The notes below the pieces were generated by a model. It worked only from the letters and a program-made list of their open reading frames with translations, made no database searches and was not told the origin of the DNA. Both the position numbers and the translations under genes were made by a program. From Bauldia litoralis (GTDB lineage: Bacteria; Pseudomonadota; Alphaproteobacteria; Rhizobiales; Kaistiaceae), in contig CAMCWB010000005.1 of assembly GCA_945882315.1 (NCBI GenBank), positions 30,006 to 94,005 of the forward strand: a stretch of 64,000 nucleotides of DNA. The letters are read 5' to 3'. Below, in pieces: positions 35,033-43,133 of the stretch (the first letter of the stretch is position 1; each line of letters begins with the position of its first letter).

Positions 35033-35394
35033 GCGACTTCGAGGGGAAGCGAATCCTGATCGTCGAGGACGAATCCATCATCGCCGACATGCTGCAGGCC
35101 ATGCTCGAGGATCTGGGGGTGCTGGTCGTCGGCCCGGCCGGTACGATCGCCGAGGCCATGGCGATGGCAAAGACCGCCGCGATCGACGCGGCCATCCTCG
35201 ACGTCAATCTGCGCGGCGAGAAAATCGATCCGGTCGCCGAGTCCCTGCGCCAGCGCCAAATTCCCCTGGTCTTTGCAACCGGCTATGGCGGCGGTGCGGC
35301 CGATACCGCCTGCGGCGCGCCGATCATCACCAAGCCTTACACGATTGAACGGCTTGCAAGCGCCCTCGCCGCCTGTCTGGCGCCGAGCGGCTAG
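35029..35394 (+). CDS. Single-domain response regulator
   Basis: The 121-residue protein is a bare receiver domain. The acidic pocket E13/D14, phosphoacceptor D58 (AILDVNLRG), T84 (FATGYG) and K102 (ITKPYT) are all present. FATGYG is the motif of the FAT GUY type receivers that often pair with HWE/HisKA_2 kinases. It has no output domain, so it may act by protein contact or as a phosphate sink. ATGA overlap with the kinase gene shows they are co-translated. Confidence 0.9.
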   Translation: MSDFEGKRILIVEDESIIADMLQAMLEDLGVLVVGPAGTIAEAMAMAKTAAIDAAILDVNLRGEKIDPVAESLRQRQIPLVFATGYGGGAADTACGAPIITKPYTIERLASALAACLAPSG

Positions 35395-35487
35395 CGGCCC
35401 CGCGGCCAATGCGACCGACTGATTGCTGAAGGACAGTGTCTCGATGCCGCCGGTGCATTCGGCGCCGATCCCGAAGCCGGCGCCGCG

Positions 35488-35571
35488 CTAGATTTTGCGC
35501 AATGTCGGACGGAAAACCGGCTTTCACGCCGGATCGTGGTCCGGGGAATGCTTTCCCTGACATTGCTTTAG
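35488..35571. repeat. RIME-like repeat, copy C (module 2 only), forming the stop of the secretion adaptor gene
   Basis: This copy begins CTAGATTTTGCGCAATGTC and ends GACATTGCTTTAG. It keeps the GCAATGTC/GACATTGC arms and inner CCGGATCGTGGTCCGG hairpin but lacks the first palindrome of copies A and B. The TAA stop of the HlyD-like gene (35568-35570 on the complement) is at its right edge. It sits in the convergent junction with the receiver gene. Confidence 0.8.
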
Positions 35572-36893
35572 CCGTCGCGGAAAGCGCGGTTCATCTGGTC
35601 GGTGAGCGGCTTCAGGAGATAGGACAGCGGCGAGCGCTCGCCGGTGCGGATATAGGCTTCGACCGGCATGCCCGGCATCAGCTTGCCGGCGCCGAGCCTG
35701 GCGATCTCGGCCGGGCTCGATAGGACGCGGACCGTGTAATAGGGGATCCCGGTCCGGCGATCCTCGGTGACATCGGCCGAGATGCGCAGGACTTCGCCGC
35801 CGATCTCCGGCGTGGTGCGCTGGTCGAAGGCGGAGAAGCGGAGTTGGACCTCCTGGCCGAGGCGGACCCGGTCGATCTCATCCGGCGTGACGCGCGCATC
35901 GATGACCAGTGCATCCGCATGCGGCAAGATCATCATCAATGTCTCACCGGGCTGGATGACGCCGCCGACCGTATGGATGGCGAGTTCATGCACGGTGCCG
36001 TCGAGAGGCGCCCGGATATCGACACGATGCAGCCGGTCCTCGGCCTCGAGCCGGCGCTGCTCGAATTCGGCCGCTTTGGCGCGGACATCGGCGAGGTCCT
36101 CGCCGACCTCGTTGCGAAGCTCCTGGTCGATTCGCAGAATCTCCAGCTCGGTCTCGGCCGACCTGCCCTTGGTCGACGCGATCTGTGCGGTGAGTTCGCC
36201 GCGCACGCCGTCGAGCTGGGCGGCCATGCGCTGCATCTCGGTGAGCCGTAGGATCGAAACGAGATTCTTGGCGCGGAGGTCCTCGAGGCGTTTCAGGTCG
36301 TCAAGAACCAGCGCATTCTCGCGGACCTTGGCGGCGAGCTGCGCCTCGAGACCCTGCACTTCCTGGTCGAGTTGCGCGACACGCTCGCGAAGCTGCGCCC
36401 GCTGGGCATCGCGGCCCTGCCGCCGGGCCTCGAAAAGCTTGGTCTCGCCGGCCAGCGCAAAGGCGAGCTGCGGTTCTTCGGCGCGTTGCAGAAGATCCGC
36501 CGGGAAAGCGATCTCGGCGACGCCGTCGCGCTCAGCCAGAAGCCGGGCGCGGCGTACCCCCAGCTCGTCGAGATTGTCCGTGACGATCCTGAGATTGGTG
36601 CGCGTCTGGGTCTCGTCGAGCGTAATCAGCGTGTCGCCGGTCCTGACGCGATCGCCCTCCTCGACGCGGAGCACGCCGACGATTCCGCCGGTCGGATGCT
36701 GGATCTTCTTGACGCTGCTATCGACGACCACGGTGCCGGCCGCGATCACCGCGCCGGAGAGTTCGGCGGTTGCCGCCCAGCCGCCGAAGGTGCCGAGAAG
36801 GACGGCGATGACGCAGGTTCCGGCGAGGAGGTTGCGGCGGAGCGAGCGCTTGCGGGCGGAGGTGGGATTAACAACGGGTTCGGACAGGCTCAT
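35568..36893 (-). CDS. Type I secretion membrane-fusion adaptor (HlyD/PrtE family)
   Basis: The 441-residue protein has one membrane helix near the N-terminus (about residues 25-45, VIAVLLGTFGGWAAT), a barrel/lipoyl part (VVVDSSVKKIQHPTGGIVG), a long coiled coil (about 100-270) and the HlyD C-terminal signature GKLMPGMPVEAYIRTGERS. It links an inner-membrane ABC exporter to an outer-membrane TolC channel. The ATG overlaps the exporter stop by one base. No TolC or substrate gene is adjacent. Confidence 0.9.
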   Translation of the reverse strand: MSLSEPVVNPTSARKRSLRRNLLAGTCVIAVLLGTFGGWAATAELSGAVIAAGTVVVDSSVKKIQHPTGGIVGVLRVEEGDRVRTGDTLITLDETQTRTNLRIVTDNLDELGVRRARLLAERDGVAEIAFPADLLQRAEEPQLAFALAGETKLFEARRQGRDAQRAQLRERVAQLDQEVQGLEAQLAAKVRENALVLDDLKRLEDLRAKNLVSILRLTEMQRMAAQLDGVRGELTAQIASTKGRSAETELEILRIDQELRNEVGEDLADVRAKAAEFEQRRLEAEDRLHRVDIRAPLDGTVHELAIHTVGGVIQPGETLMMILPHADALVIDARVTPDEIDRVRLGQEVQLRFSAFDQRTTPEIGGEVLRISADVTEDRRTGIPYYTVRVLSSPAEIARLGAGKLMPGMPVEAYIRTGERSPLSYLLKPLTDQMNRAFRDG

Positions 36894-38632
36894 CAGCTCA
36901 CCACCGCGATCTTGGTCCGTTGCGGCGCTGACTGCAGGACCTTGGCGAGGATTTCGTCCTTTGCTCCGAACGCCTGGACGCGGCCTTCGGCAAGCACCAG
37001 CATGAGGTCGACCGCGGCGAGCGCGCTGGCGCGATGCGCGATGACGACGGCGACGCCGCCGCGCAGGCGCACCGCCTTGATCGCCTCGGTCAGGGCCGCC
37101 TCGCCGTCGCTGTCGAGATTGGAATTCGGTTCGTCGAGCACGACGAGGAACGGGTCGCCGTAAAGCGCGCGCGCCAAGGCGATGCGCTGGCGCTGGCCGG
37201 CGGAGAGCAGCACGCCGCCCTCGCCGATCTCGGTGTCGTAGCCGTCGGCGAGGCCGACGATCATCTCATGGACGCCGGCGACCCGCGCCGCCGCGACGAT
37301 CGCCTCGGAGGCGGCGCCGGGCTCGAAACGGGCGATGTTGTCGGTGATCGTTCCTTCGAAGAGTTTCACATCCTGCGGCAGGTAGCCGATATGGAGGCCG
37401 AGGGCTTCCGGCTGCCACTGGTCGAGTGCGGCGCCGTCGAGACGGACCTTGCCGGCGGACGGCGCCCAGACGCCGATCAGGGCGCGGGCAAGCGTCGATT
37501 TTCCGGCAGCGCTTGGCCCGATGACGCCCAGCGCACTGCCGCGGCCGAGCGTGAAGGCGATGTTCTTGAGAACGCTGACATCGTGGCCGGGCGGCACCAG
37601 CGTCAGATCCTCGACCGCAAGCTCGGAGACCGGCTTCGGCAGGCTCATCTGCAGGGATTTCTCCGGCATGTCGTCGAGGAGGCCGGAGAGATTCCGCCAG
37701 CCCTGCCGGGCGGCCTGGAAGCCGCGCCAGTTGCCGATCGCGAGATCGACCGGCGCCAGCGCCCGGGCGCTCAGGATCGAGCCGGCGATGATGATTCCGG
37801 CGCTGGCCTCGCCGCCGATGACCAGAAGCGCGCCAACGGCGAGGACGGCGGATTGCAGGGCGATCCGCGCCACCTTGGAGGCGGCGCCGAAGCCGGCGCC
37901 GACATCGGCGGCCTGCTGCTGGGCGCCGAGGAAGGCCGCGTTGGCGCGCTCCCAGCGGGCGCCGACGCGGCCCGTCATGCCCATGGCGCGCAGGACTTCC
38001 GCGTTTCGTCGGCTGGCCTCGGCGATGATGTTGCGCGTCGCGCCGAAATCGCCGGCGACGGCTGCCGGACGGCGCGTCTTCATCTCGGCGACCGCGGTCA
38101 GCACGAGCAGGCAAAGCGCGCCCGCCGTCGCGGTGATGCCGATCCAGAAATGGAAGGCGAAGCAGACGGCCAGGTAAAGCGGGATCCAGGGCAGATCGAA
38201 GAAGGCGACCGGCCCACCGCTGGCGAGGAAAGACCTGACCTGGTCGAGATCGCGGAGCGGGCGTTGGCGCTCGTTCTCGGGACGATTGCGCAGGCCGAGC
38301 TCGATGAGCAGCCGATAGGCGCGGCCGCTCAGCGTCTCGGCGACCGAGCCGGCGATGCGGGCGAGCACGCGCGAGCGGATGATGTCGATCAGGGCCTGGA
38401 AGGTGAAGAGCCCGGCGGCGATGATTGCCAGCCAGACCAGCGTCGGCACGCTGCGGCTCGGAATGACGCGGTCATAGACCTCGAGCATGAAGAGCGCGCC
38501 GGTCAGCATCAGGAGATTGCTGAAGCCGCTGAAGACCGCGACCGCGCCGAGCGCGCCGCGAAAGGCATAAAGCGCCGAAAACAGCTCGGATCGCTGAGGG
38601 CGGCCGACGCGCCGGATGGGGGTCAGGAACAT
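36893..38632 (-). CDS. Type I secretion ABC exporter (PrtD family)
   Basis: The 579-residue half-transporter has an N-terminal membrane domain (about 1-320) and a C-terminal ATPase. ATPase motifs are Walker A GPSAAGKST, signature LSAGQRQRIALARALYG, Walker B FLVVLDEPNSNLD and the switch IAHRAS. It has no N-terminal C39 peptidase, so it belongs to the PrtD/HlyB-like exporters of non-cleaved RTX-type proteins. It is the first gene of a two-gene operon with the adaptor. Confidence 0.92.
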   Translation of the reverse strand: MFLTPIRRVGRPQRSELFSALYAFRGALGAVAVFSGFSNLLMLTGALFMLEVYDRVIPSRSVPTLVWLAIIAAGLFTFQALIDIIRSRVLARIAGSVAETLSGRAYRLLIELGLRNRPENERQRPLRDLDQVRSFLASGGPVAFFDLPWIPLYLAVCFAFHFWIGITATAGALCLLVLTAVAEMKTRRPAAVAGDFGATRNIIAEASRRNAEVLRAMGMTGRVGARWERANAAFLGAQQQAADVGAGFGAASKVARIALQSAVLAVGALLVIGGEASAGIIIAGSILSARALAPVDLAIGNWRGFQAARQGWRNLSGLLDDMPEKSLQMSLPKPVSELAVEDLTLVPPGHDVSVLKNIAFTLGRGSALGVIGPSAAGKSTLARALIGVWAPSAGKVRLDGAALDQWQPEALGLHIGYLPQDVKLFEGTITDNIARFEPGAASEAIVAAARVAGVHEMIVGLADGYDTEIGEGGVLLSAGQRQRIALARALYGDPFLVVLDEPNSNLDSDGEAALTEAIKAVRLRGGVAVVIAHRASALAAVDLMLVLAEGRVQAFGAKDEILAKVLQSAPQRTKIAVVS

Positions 38633-38712
38633 GGATTGCCCGTACGCTGACGCGACGATACATGTCGTTTAAGGACTATCTGCCCTCGCATTAAGGAAAC
38701 GACTGTCCGGCT

Positions 38713-38759
38713 CTCTCGACCATAAATCCGGGCTGGCAAGGTGAATTTATGGTTGAGAG
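38713..38759. promoter_or_regulatory. Inverted repeat between tamB and the type I exporter gene
   Basis: Arms CTCTCGACCATAAAT (38713-38727) and ATTTATGGTTGAGAG (38745-38759) pair over 15 bases with one mismatch around a 17-base loop. It lies 81 bases upstream of the exporter ATG. No U-tract follows on either strand. It could be an operator for the secretion operon or a weak terminator for tamB. A fragment of the family 4 palindrome follows at about 38796-38825. Confidence 0.4.
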
Positions 38760-38834
38760 GAGGATAACGAACGGCTTGACCCTGTTTGTTGTGGTCGCCC
38801 TCCCACCGCTTCGCAGGAGAGGATCACCGGCCGG

Positions 38835-41800
38835 CTAGTATTCGCGCTCGTAGGAAAGGCCGAGTTCGCCCGTGCCGCCCTGGCCGGCGCCGCCGCGGAG
38901 CTTCAGTTCCGGGGTGAGGTCGAGGTCGATGGTGACGCGGCCGCTCTCCGAGCCGGAGCCGGCCTCGACGCCCAGCCGGACATTGTCGTTGATGCGCTTG
39001 CCGATGCCGACCGTGGCGCCGCCGGATTCATTCTGGCGGATGTCGAGATCGTCGACGCCGAGCGCGTCGCGGACGCTGGCGAAGATGCCGCGGCCGCCAC
39101 CGACGCCGGAAAGCTGCGCCGCCGCGTCGACGAGCTGTGCGGCCTGGACCGGCGACAGGCGGGACACCTGGCGATCGAAGAGGAGGATCGAGAGGATATC
39201 CTCGTCGGGCATGTCGGGGTTCGAGCTGAAGCTGATGACCGGATCGTCGGCGCGGCCGGTGACATTGACCTGGACCGTGGCGCTCGTGGTAGCGGCCGTC
39301 GCAACGAAGTCGACGACCGGGACGAGATCGCCCGAGAAGGTAAGCTGGCCGCTGACCAGCTCGAAGCGTCGGCCGATCACCTCGATGCGGCCGCGCCGCA
39401 TCTCGAAGGCGCCGGCAGCGGTCGGATTGGCGATGGTGTTGGTGATCTTCAACTGTCCGCCGAATTCTGAATCGACGCCGAAGCCGCGCACCAGGATGGC
39501 GCCGGTACTGCGCAGATCGACGTCGAGGCGCATCGAGCCGCCGCCGGCGCGTCCGGCCGACGCCGCCGGCTGCGGCTTGATCGGCGCGCTGAAGCCGGGC
39601 TCGGCATTGACGTGCTTGACGTCGATCGCCGTCGCACGGCCGGCCAGCCGGTCGGGCAGCCTGATCTCCGTCCGGCCAAGCGCGAGGTTGCCGGAGAGCG
39701 TGGCGCCACCCGTCAGCGGCCCGTCGAGGGCGAGGTTGGCGTTGAAGAGCGTGTTGACCATGCGGCCGTCATTGTAGCGGCCCTCGGTGACCTGGATCGT
39801 CAGCCGGCCCGGTAGCTGCGGGCTGCCGAGATCGGCGGTGCCGGCAATGACGATCTGTCCGCCCTGGGCGAGGCGTCCGCTGATCCGCTCGATCGAGGCC
39901 TGCTTGCCGTTGAGGGCGATCCGGCCGCTGGCGCCGCTGACGCCGAAGCCGGTCTCGACATCGACCGCCGTCGCATCGACCAGATTGATGCTGCCATTGA
40001 TCGCCGGGGCGCGCGACGCGCCGGTGACCCGGAGATCGAGGTCGGCATTGCCGGTCAGCCGCACCTCGCGGTTCGAGCGGAGGGCAAGCAGCGACAGCGG
40101 CGCCCTGCCCTTCACCGTCACATCGAGGCCGTTGCCGGCAAAAGGCGCGGTGCCGCCGAGCGCCAGCGACAGGCCGGCGCCGGAGAGCGTCCCCTGAATG
40201 GCGGTGCTTGCCTTCGTCGCGTCGCCGGAAGCGGTCAGGCTGAGGGGCGGCAGGCCGGCATTCCTGGTCGCCGCGACCTGCAGGCCGGACCAGACGGCCT
40301 GCCAGCGGATACGCGGCGCCGATGTCTCGCCGGTGACCGTCGCATTGCCGCTGATGGCGCCGGCAGCGCCGAGGGCTGGCGCAAAGCCGTTGGCGACGGA
40401 GGCCGGCACGCCGGTGGCGGTGATCCTGAGGTCGAGCGGCGACGACGCCTTGCCCTCGATGGTGACGCGGCCGGCGCCGATCGAGAATGCCGCTCGCGTC
40501 GCCGGCCCGGCGGCGGCGTCGAGTTGCACGGTTGCCGGCTCGGCGAGCGCGATCGGCACGCGGAAGGCCGTGCCGGAGAACTGATCGATGCGGAGGACGC
40601 GCTGGCCCGAGGCGGCGGAGAGCTCGCCGCGCCCGGTGAGATCGAGGTCCGGCCCCTTCGCGGTCAGGTCGAAGCGCGTCGCGCCGCCCTCGACCGTGGC
40701 GTTGGCGGCGACGCGGTCGAGACGGACCGCACCGGCAAGGATGGAGTCGATCGTCGCGTTACCGTCGACCAGCGGCGTGCCGAAGGCGTCGCCGATGCGG
40801 ACCTCGCCGGATGCGGACTTCGCGGTGAGGCCGTTATAGGAGACGTCGCGGGCGTTGAAGGCGGCGGCGATCGCCTGGCGGTCGCCATCGGGCGTGAAAC
40901 GGATGCGGGCATTGGCGGTCCCTGACGCCTGGGACAGCGCGAGGGCCGCCAGCGCCTGGAGGTTTGGCGCTGCCACGGCAAGCTCGCCGGACAGCGTGCC
41001 CTCGCCGGCGCGCTGGAGCGCCCCGGTGATGCGGTTGTCGGCGATGGTCAGATCGACCGCGGGAAAGGCGATCCCGGCATTGTCGCCCGAAAGGACAAAA
41101 TCGGCGGTGCCGGTGAGCGGCTTGCCAGCCAGGCTGCCGTCGAGCGCCAGCGAACCCGACATGCCGGTCTCCGACGGAGCGCCCTGCACGCGCACCGAGG
41201 CGCCTTCAATCGCCTGGTCAAGCAGGCTGCCGCCGGCGATTTCGGTCGTCGCGTCGAGATCGGGATAGGGCAGCGCGCCCTCGGCGGTCGCGGTGAAGGT
41301 CGCGGCACCTGACGAGCGATCCGCCAGTACGGACAGGTCCGAGATCGTGCCTGCGAGCGTCGCATCGATCCGCGTCGGCTCGATCGTGGCGCTGCCGGTG
41401 CCCTGCAGGGCGGCGCCGTTGATGGCGAGGTCTGATACGCTGAGCGTGCCGTCGCTGTTGGCGACATTGGCGCTGACGGTGGTGTTGCCGCCGAGCAGGC
41501 GGTCGAGCGTCTCGATGCCGGGACGGAAATCGGCGAGTTCGGCGCGAACATCGAGGGCGCTGCCATCGGTGCCGAAGAAAGTGCCTTCGGCAGAGGCATC
41601 GACACCGCCGGCAAGGTTGCGGTCGAAGACCAGGGCAAGCGGCGCGATGTCGGCGAAGCGGGCGGTGAGCCTGCCCTTGCCTTCCCCTGCCGAGACCGTG
41701 CCGGCAAAGGCGCCACTGCCGCCCGCCGCGCGGAGATCGGCGGTGAGTTCGGCGATGCCAGTGTCGGCGTGGAAGGTGCCCTCGCCCGTCGCGAGAAGCG

Positions 41801-43100
41801 GCGCGGCGGCGGTTGCCGTGAGCGTGCCGGTCGCGGTGCGGATCGCGTCGGCTTCCAGCCGCATCGCGAAGGGCATGTCGCCGGATAGCGGGTTCTGGAC
41901 GCTGTTCTCGATCGCGGCGGAAAAGCCCGTGCCGGGTATGGTGACGCCGTCGATGCTGAGGCCGACGACGCGGCCGACCAGATCGAGGCGGGCATTGCCG
42001 TTCGCCGGCGCGACGGTGCCGCGCAGGCTGGCGCTCTCGATCGTCGCCTGCATATTGGCGAGCGGCAGGCTGAGCAGCTTGTCGGACGGATTGGCAATGT
42101 CGAGCGCCAGCTTGAGATCGGCATGGTCGGCGCCGACGCGGCCCGAGACCTCGCCATTGACGCTCGCCGTCCGGAAGGTGCCTTGCCGGATGGAGAGATC
42201 CGGCCGCGCGCCGGCGGTGTTGCCGGTCAGGTCGGCGTCGAGTGCGATGTCGATCGCGCCGGCGAGCAGGTCGGCATAGGTCGCGGGCAGCAATTCGGCG
42301 AGGTCGCCGCTGCCGCGCGCCATGATGCGGCTGGTGTCCGCCTCGCTCGAAACCGCGAACTGCCCGGCAAATTGCGCAGCGCCGCTGGAGGAGAGGCTGA
42401 TGGTGCCGCGCATCGCGCCGTTGACCGGGCCGGCCTTGACCGAAAGCGCGTAAGCCGGACCGGCCGGGCGGCCGATCAGGCCGACGAGCAGGCCGTCAGC
42501 GGCCTCTTTGACGGCGATCTCGGCGGCGAACCAGTCGTCGTCGCCGGCGCGGTTGATCTGCGCGTCGAGCGTACCCGCCACGCCGTCGATGCGGGCTGCC
42601 CGAACATCGGCGGCAATGTCACCGGCCCGACTCGTGGCGGCGGAACCGTTGAGGCTCAGCGCCGTACTGCGGCCTGCGACTGCTTCGGACAGATCAAGCC
42701 GGGCGATCGAAAACTGGCGCGCCGTAAAGGCCACGAGCGCACCGCCGCTATCGTTACTCGCCGGCAGGTTGGGCTTGCGAAGGATCGCGACCTTCTCGGC
42801 GGTCAGCGCATCGAGCGCGATCGTGCCGCCGAGCAGGCCGAAGATGCCGACATCCATGGCGATATTGTCGATCGTCGCCACCGGCCCGTCGGCATCGGCC
42901 ACCGCGATCTTCTCGGCCGACAGCGTGAAAGGCGGCCAGCCGCCGACGCCGTCGACCGCGACCGTCAGGCCGCCGGTCGAGCCGTAGCGCTCGATGAGGC
43001 CGGCAACGATGCCATGCCCGATCGGGCTCGCCAGCGTGACGAGCGCCACGCCGAGCAATCCGACGACAATGAGAAGGGCGACGCCGATCCAGCGCAGCAT
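38835..43100 (-). CDS. tamB: TamB translocation and assembly module subunit
   Basis: The 1421-residue protein has an N-terminal membrane anchor (residues about 5-27) and a very long repetitive beta-rich periplasmic region, ending in the TamB domain (about 1080-1421) with GQLTFSGDLVPVVDFVATAA and the C-terminal GELGLSYEREY. TamB forms a lipid-carrying bridge or assembly apparatus between inner and outer membranes. GAAGAGGAG-type ribosome site precedes the ATG. tamA lies 33 bases upstream on the same strand, the common pairing. Confidence 0.92.
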   Translation of the reverse strand: MLRWIGVALLIVVGLLGVALVTLASPIGHGIVAGLIERYGSTGGLTVAVDGVGGWPPFTLSAEKIAVADADGPVATIDNIAMDVGIFGLLGGTIALDALTAEKVAILRKPNLPASNDSGGALVAFTARQFSIARLDLSEAVAGRSTALSLNGSAATSRAGDIAADVRAARIDGVAGTLDAQINRAGDDDWFAAEIAVKEAADGLLVGLIGRPAGPAYALSVKAGPVNGAMRGTISLSSSGAAQFAGQFAVSSEADTSRIMARGSGDLAELLPATYADLLAGAIDIALDADLTGNTAGARPDLSIRQGTFRTASVNGEVSGRVGADHADLKLALDIANPSDKLLSLPLANMQATIESASLRGTVAPANGNARLDLVGRVVGLSIDGVTIPGTGFSAAIENSVQNPLSGDMPFAMRLEADAIRTATGTLTATAAAPLLATGEGTFHADTGIAELTADLRAAGGSGAFAGTVSAGEGKGRLTARFADIAPLALVFDRNLAGGVDASAEGTFFGTDGSALDVRAELADFRPGIETLDRLLGGNTTVSANVANSDGTLSVSDLAINGAALQGTGSATIEPTRIDATLAGTISDLSVLADRSSGAATFTATAEGALPYPDLDATTEIAGGSLLDQAIEGASVRVQGAPSETGMSGSLALDGSLAGKPLTGTADFVLSGDNAGIAFPAVDLTIADNRITGALQRAGEGTLSGELAVAAPNLQALAALALSQASGTANARIRFTPDGDRQAIAAAFNARDVSYNGLTAKSASGEVRIGDAFGTPLVDGNATIDSILAGAVRLDRVAANATVEGGATRFDLTAKGPDLDLTGRGELSAASGQRVLRIDQFSGTAFRVPIALAEPATVQLDAAAGPATRAAFSIGAGRVTIEGKASSPLDLRITATGVPASVANGFAPALGAAGAISGNATVTGETSAPRIRWQAVWSGLQVAATRNAGLPPLSLTASGDATKASTAIQGTLSGAGLSLALGGTAPFAGNGLDVTVKGRAPLSLLALRSNREVRLTGNADLDLRVTGASRAPAINGSINLVDATAVDVETGFGVSGASGRIALNGKQASIERISGRLAQGGQIVIAGTADLGSPQLPGRLTIQVTEGRYNDGRMVNTLFNANLALDGPLTGGATLSGNLALGRTEIRLPDRLAGRATAIDVKHVNAEPGFSAPIKPQPAASAGRAGGGSMRLDVDLRSTGAILVRGFGVDSEFGGQLKITNTIANPTAAGAFEMRRGRIEVIGRRFELVSGQLTFSGDLVPVVDFVATAATTSATVQVNVTGRADDPVISFSSNPDMPDEDILSILLFDRQVSRLSPVQAAQLVDAAAQLSGVGGGRGIFASVRDALGVDDLDIRQNESGGATVGIGKRINDNVRLGVEAGSGSESGRVTIDLDLTPELKLRGGAGQGGTGELGLSYEREY

Positions 43101-43133
43101 CCGTTTATCCTGCTCCTCTTCGAGCCCCGGGCT

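Noticed and set aside
35446..35491. Fifteen-codon ORF starting ATGCCGCCGGTGC between the receiver gene and the RIME-like repeat
   Set aside because: Too short and compositionally ordinary; its stop is in the repeat edge. A remnant gene cannot be excluded but is not supported.
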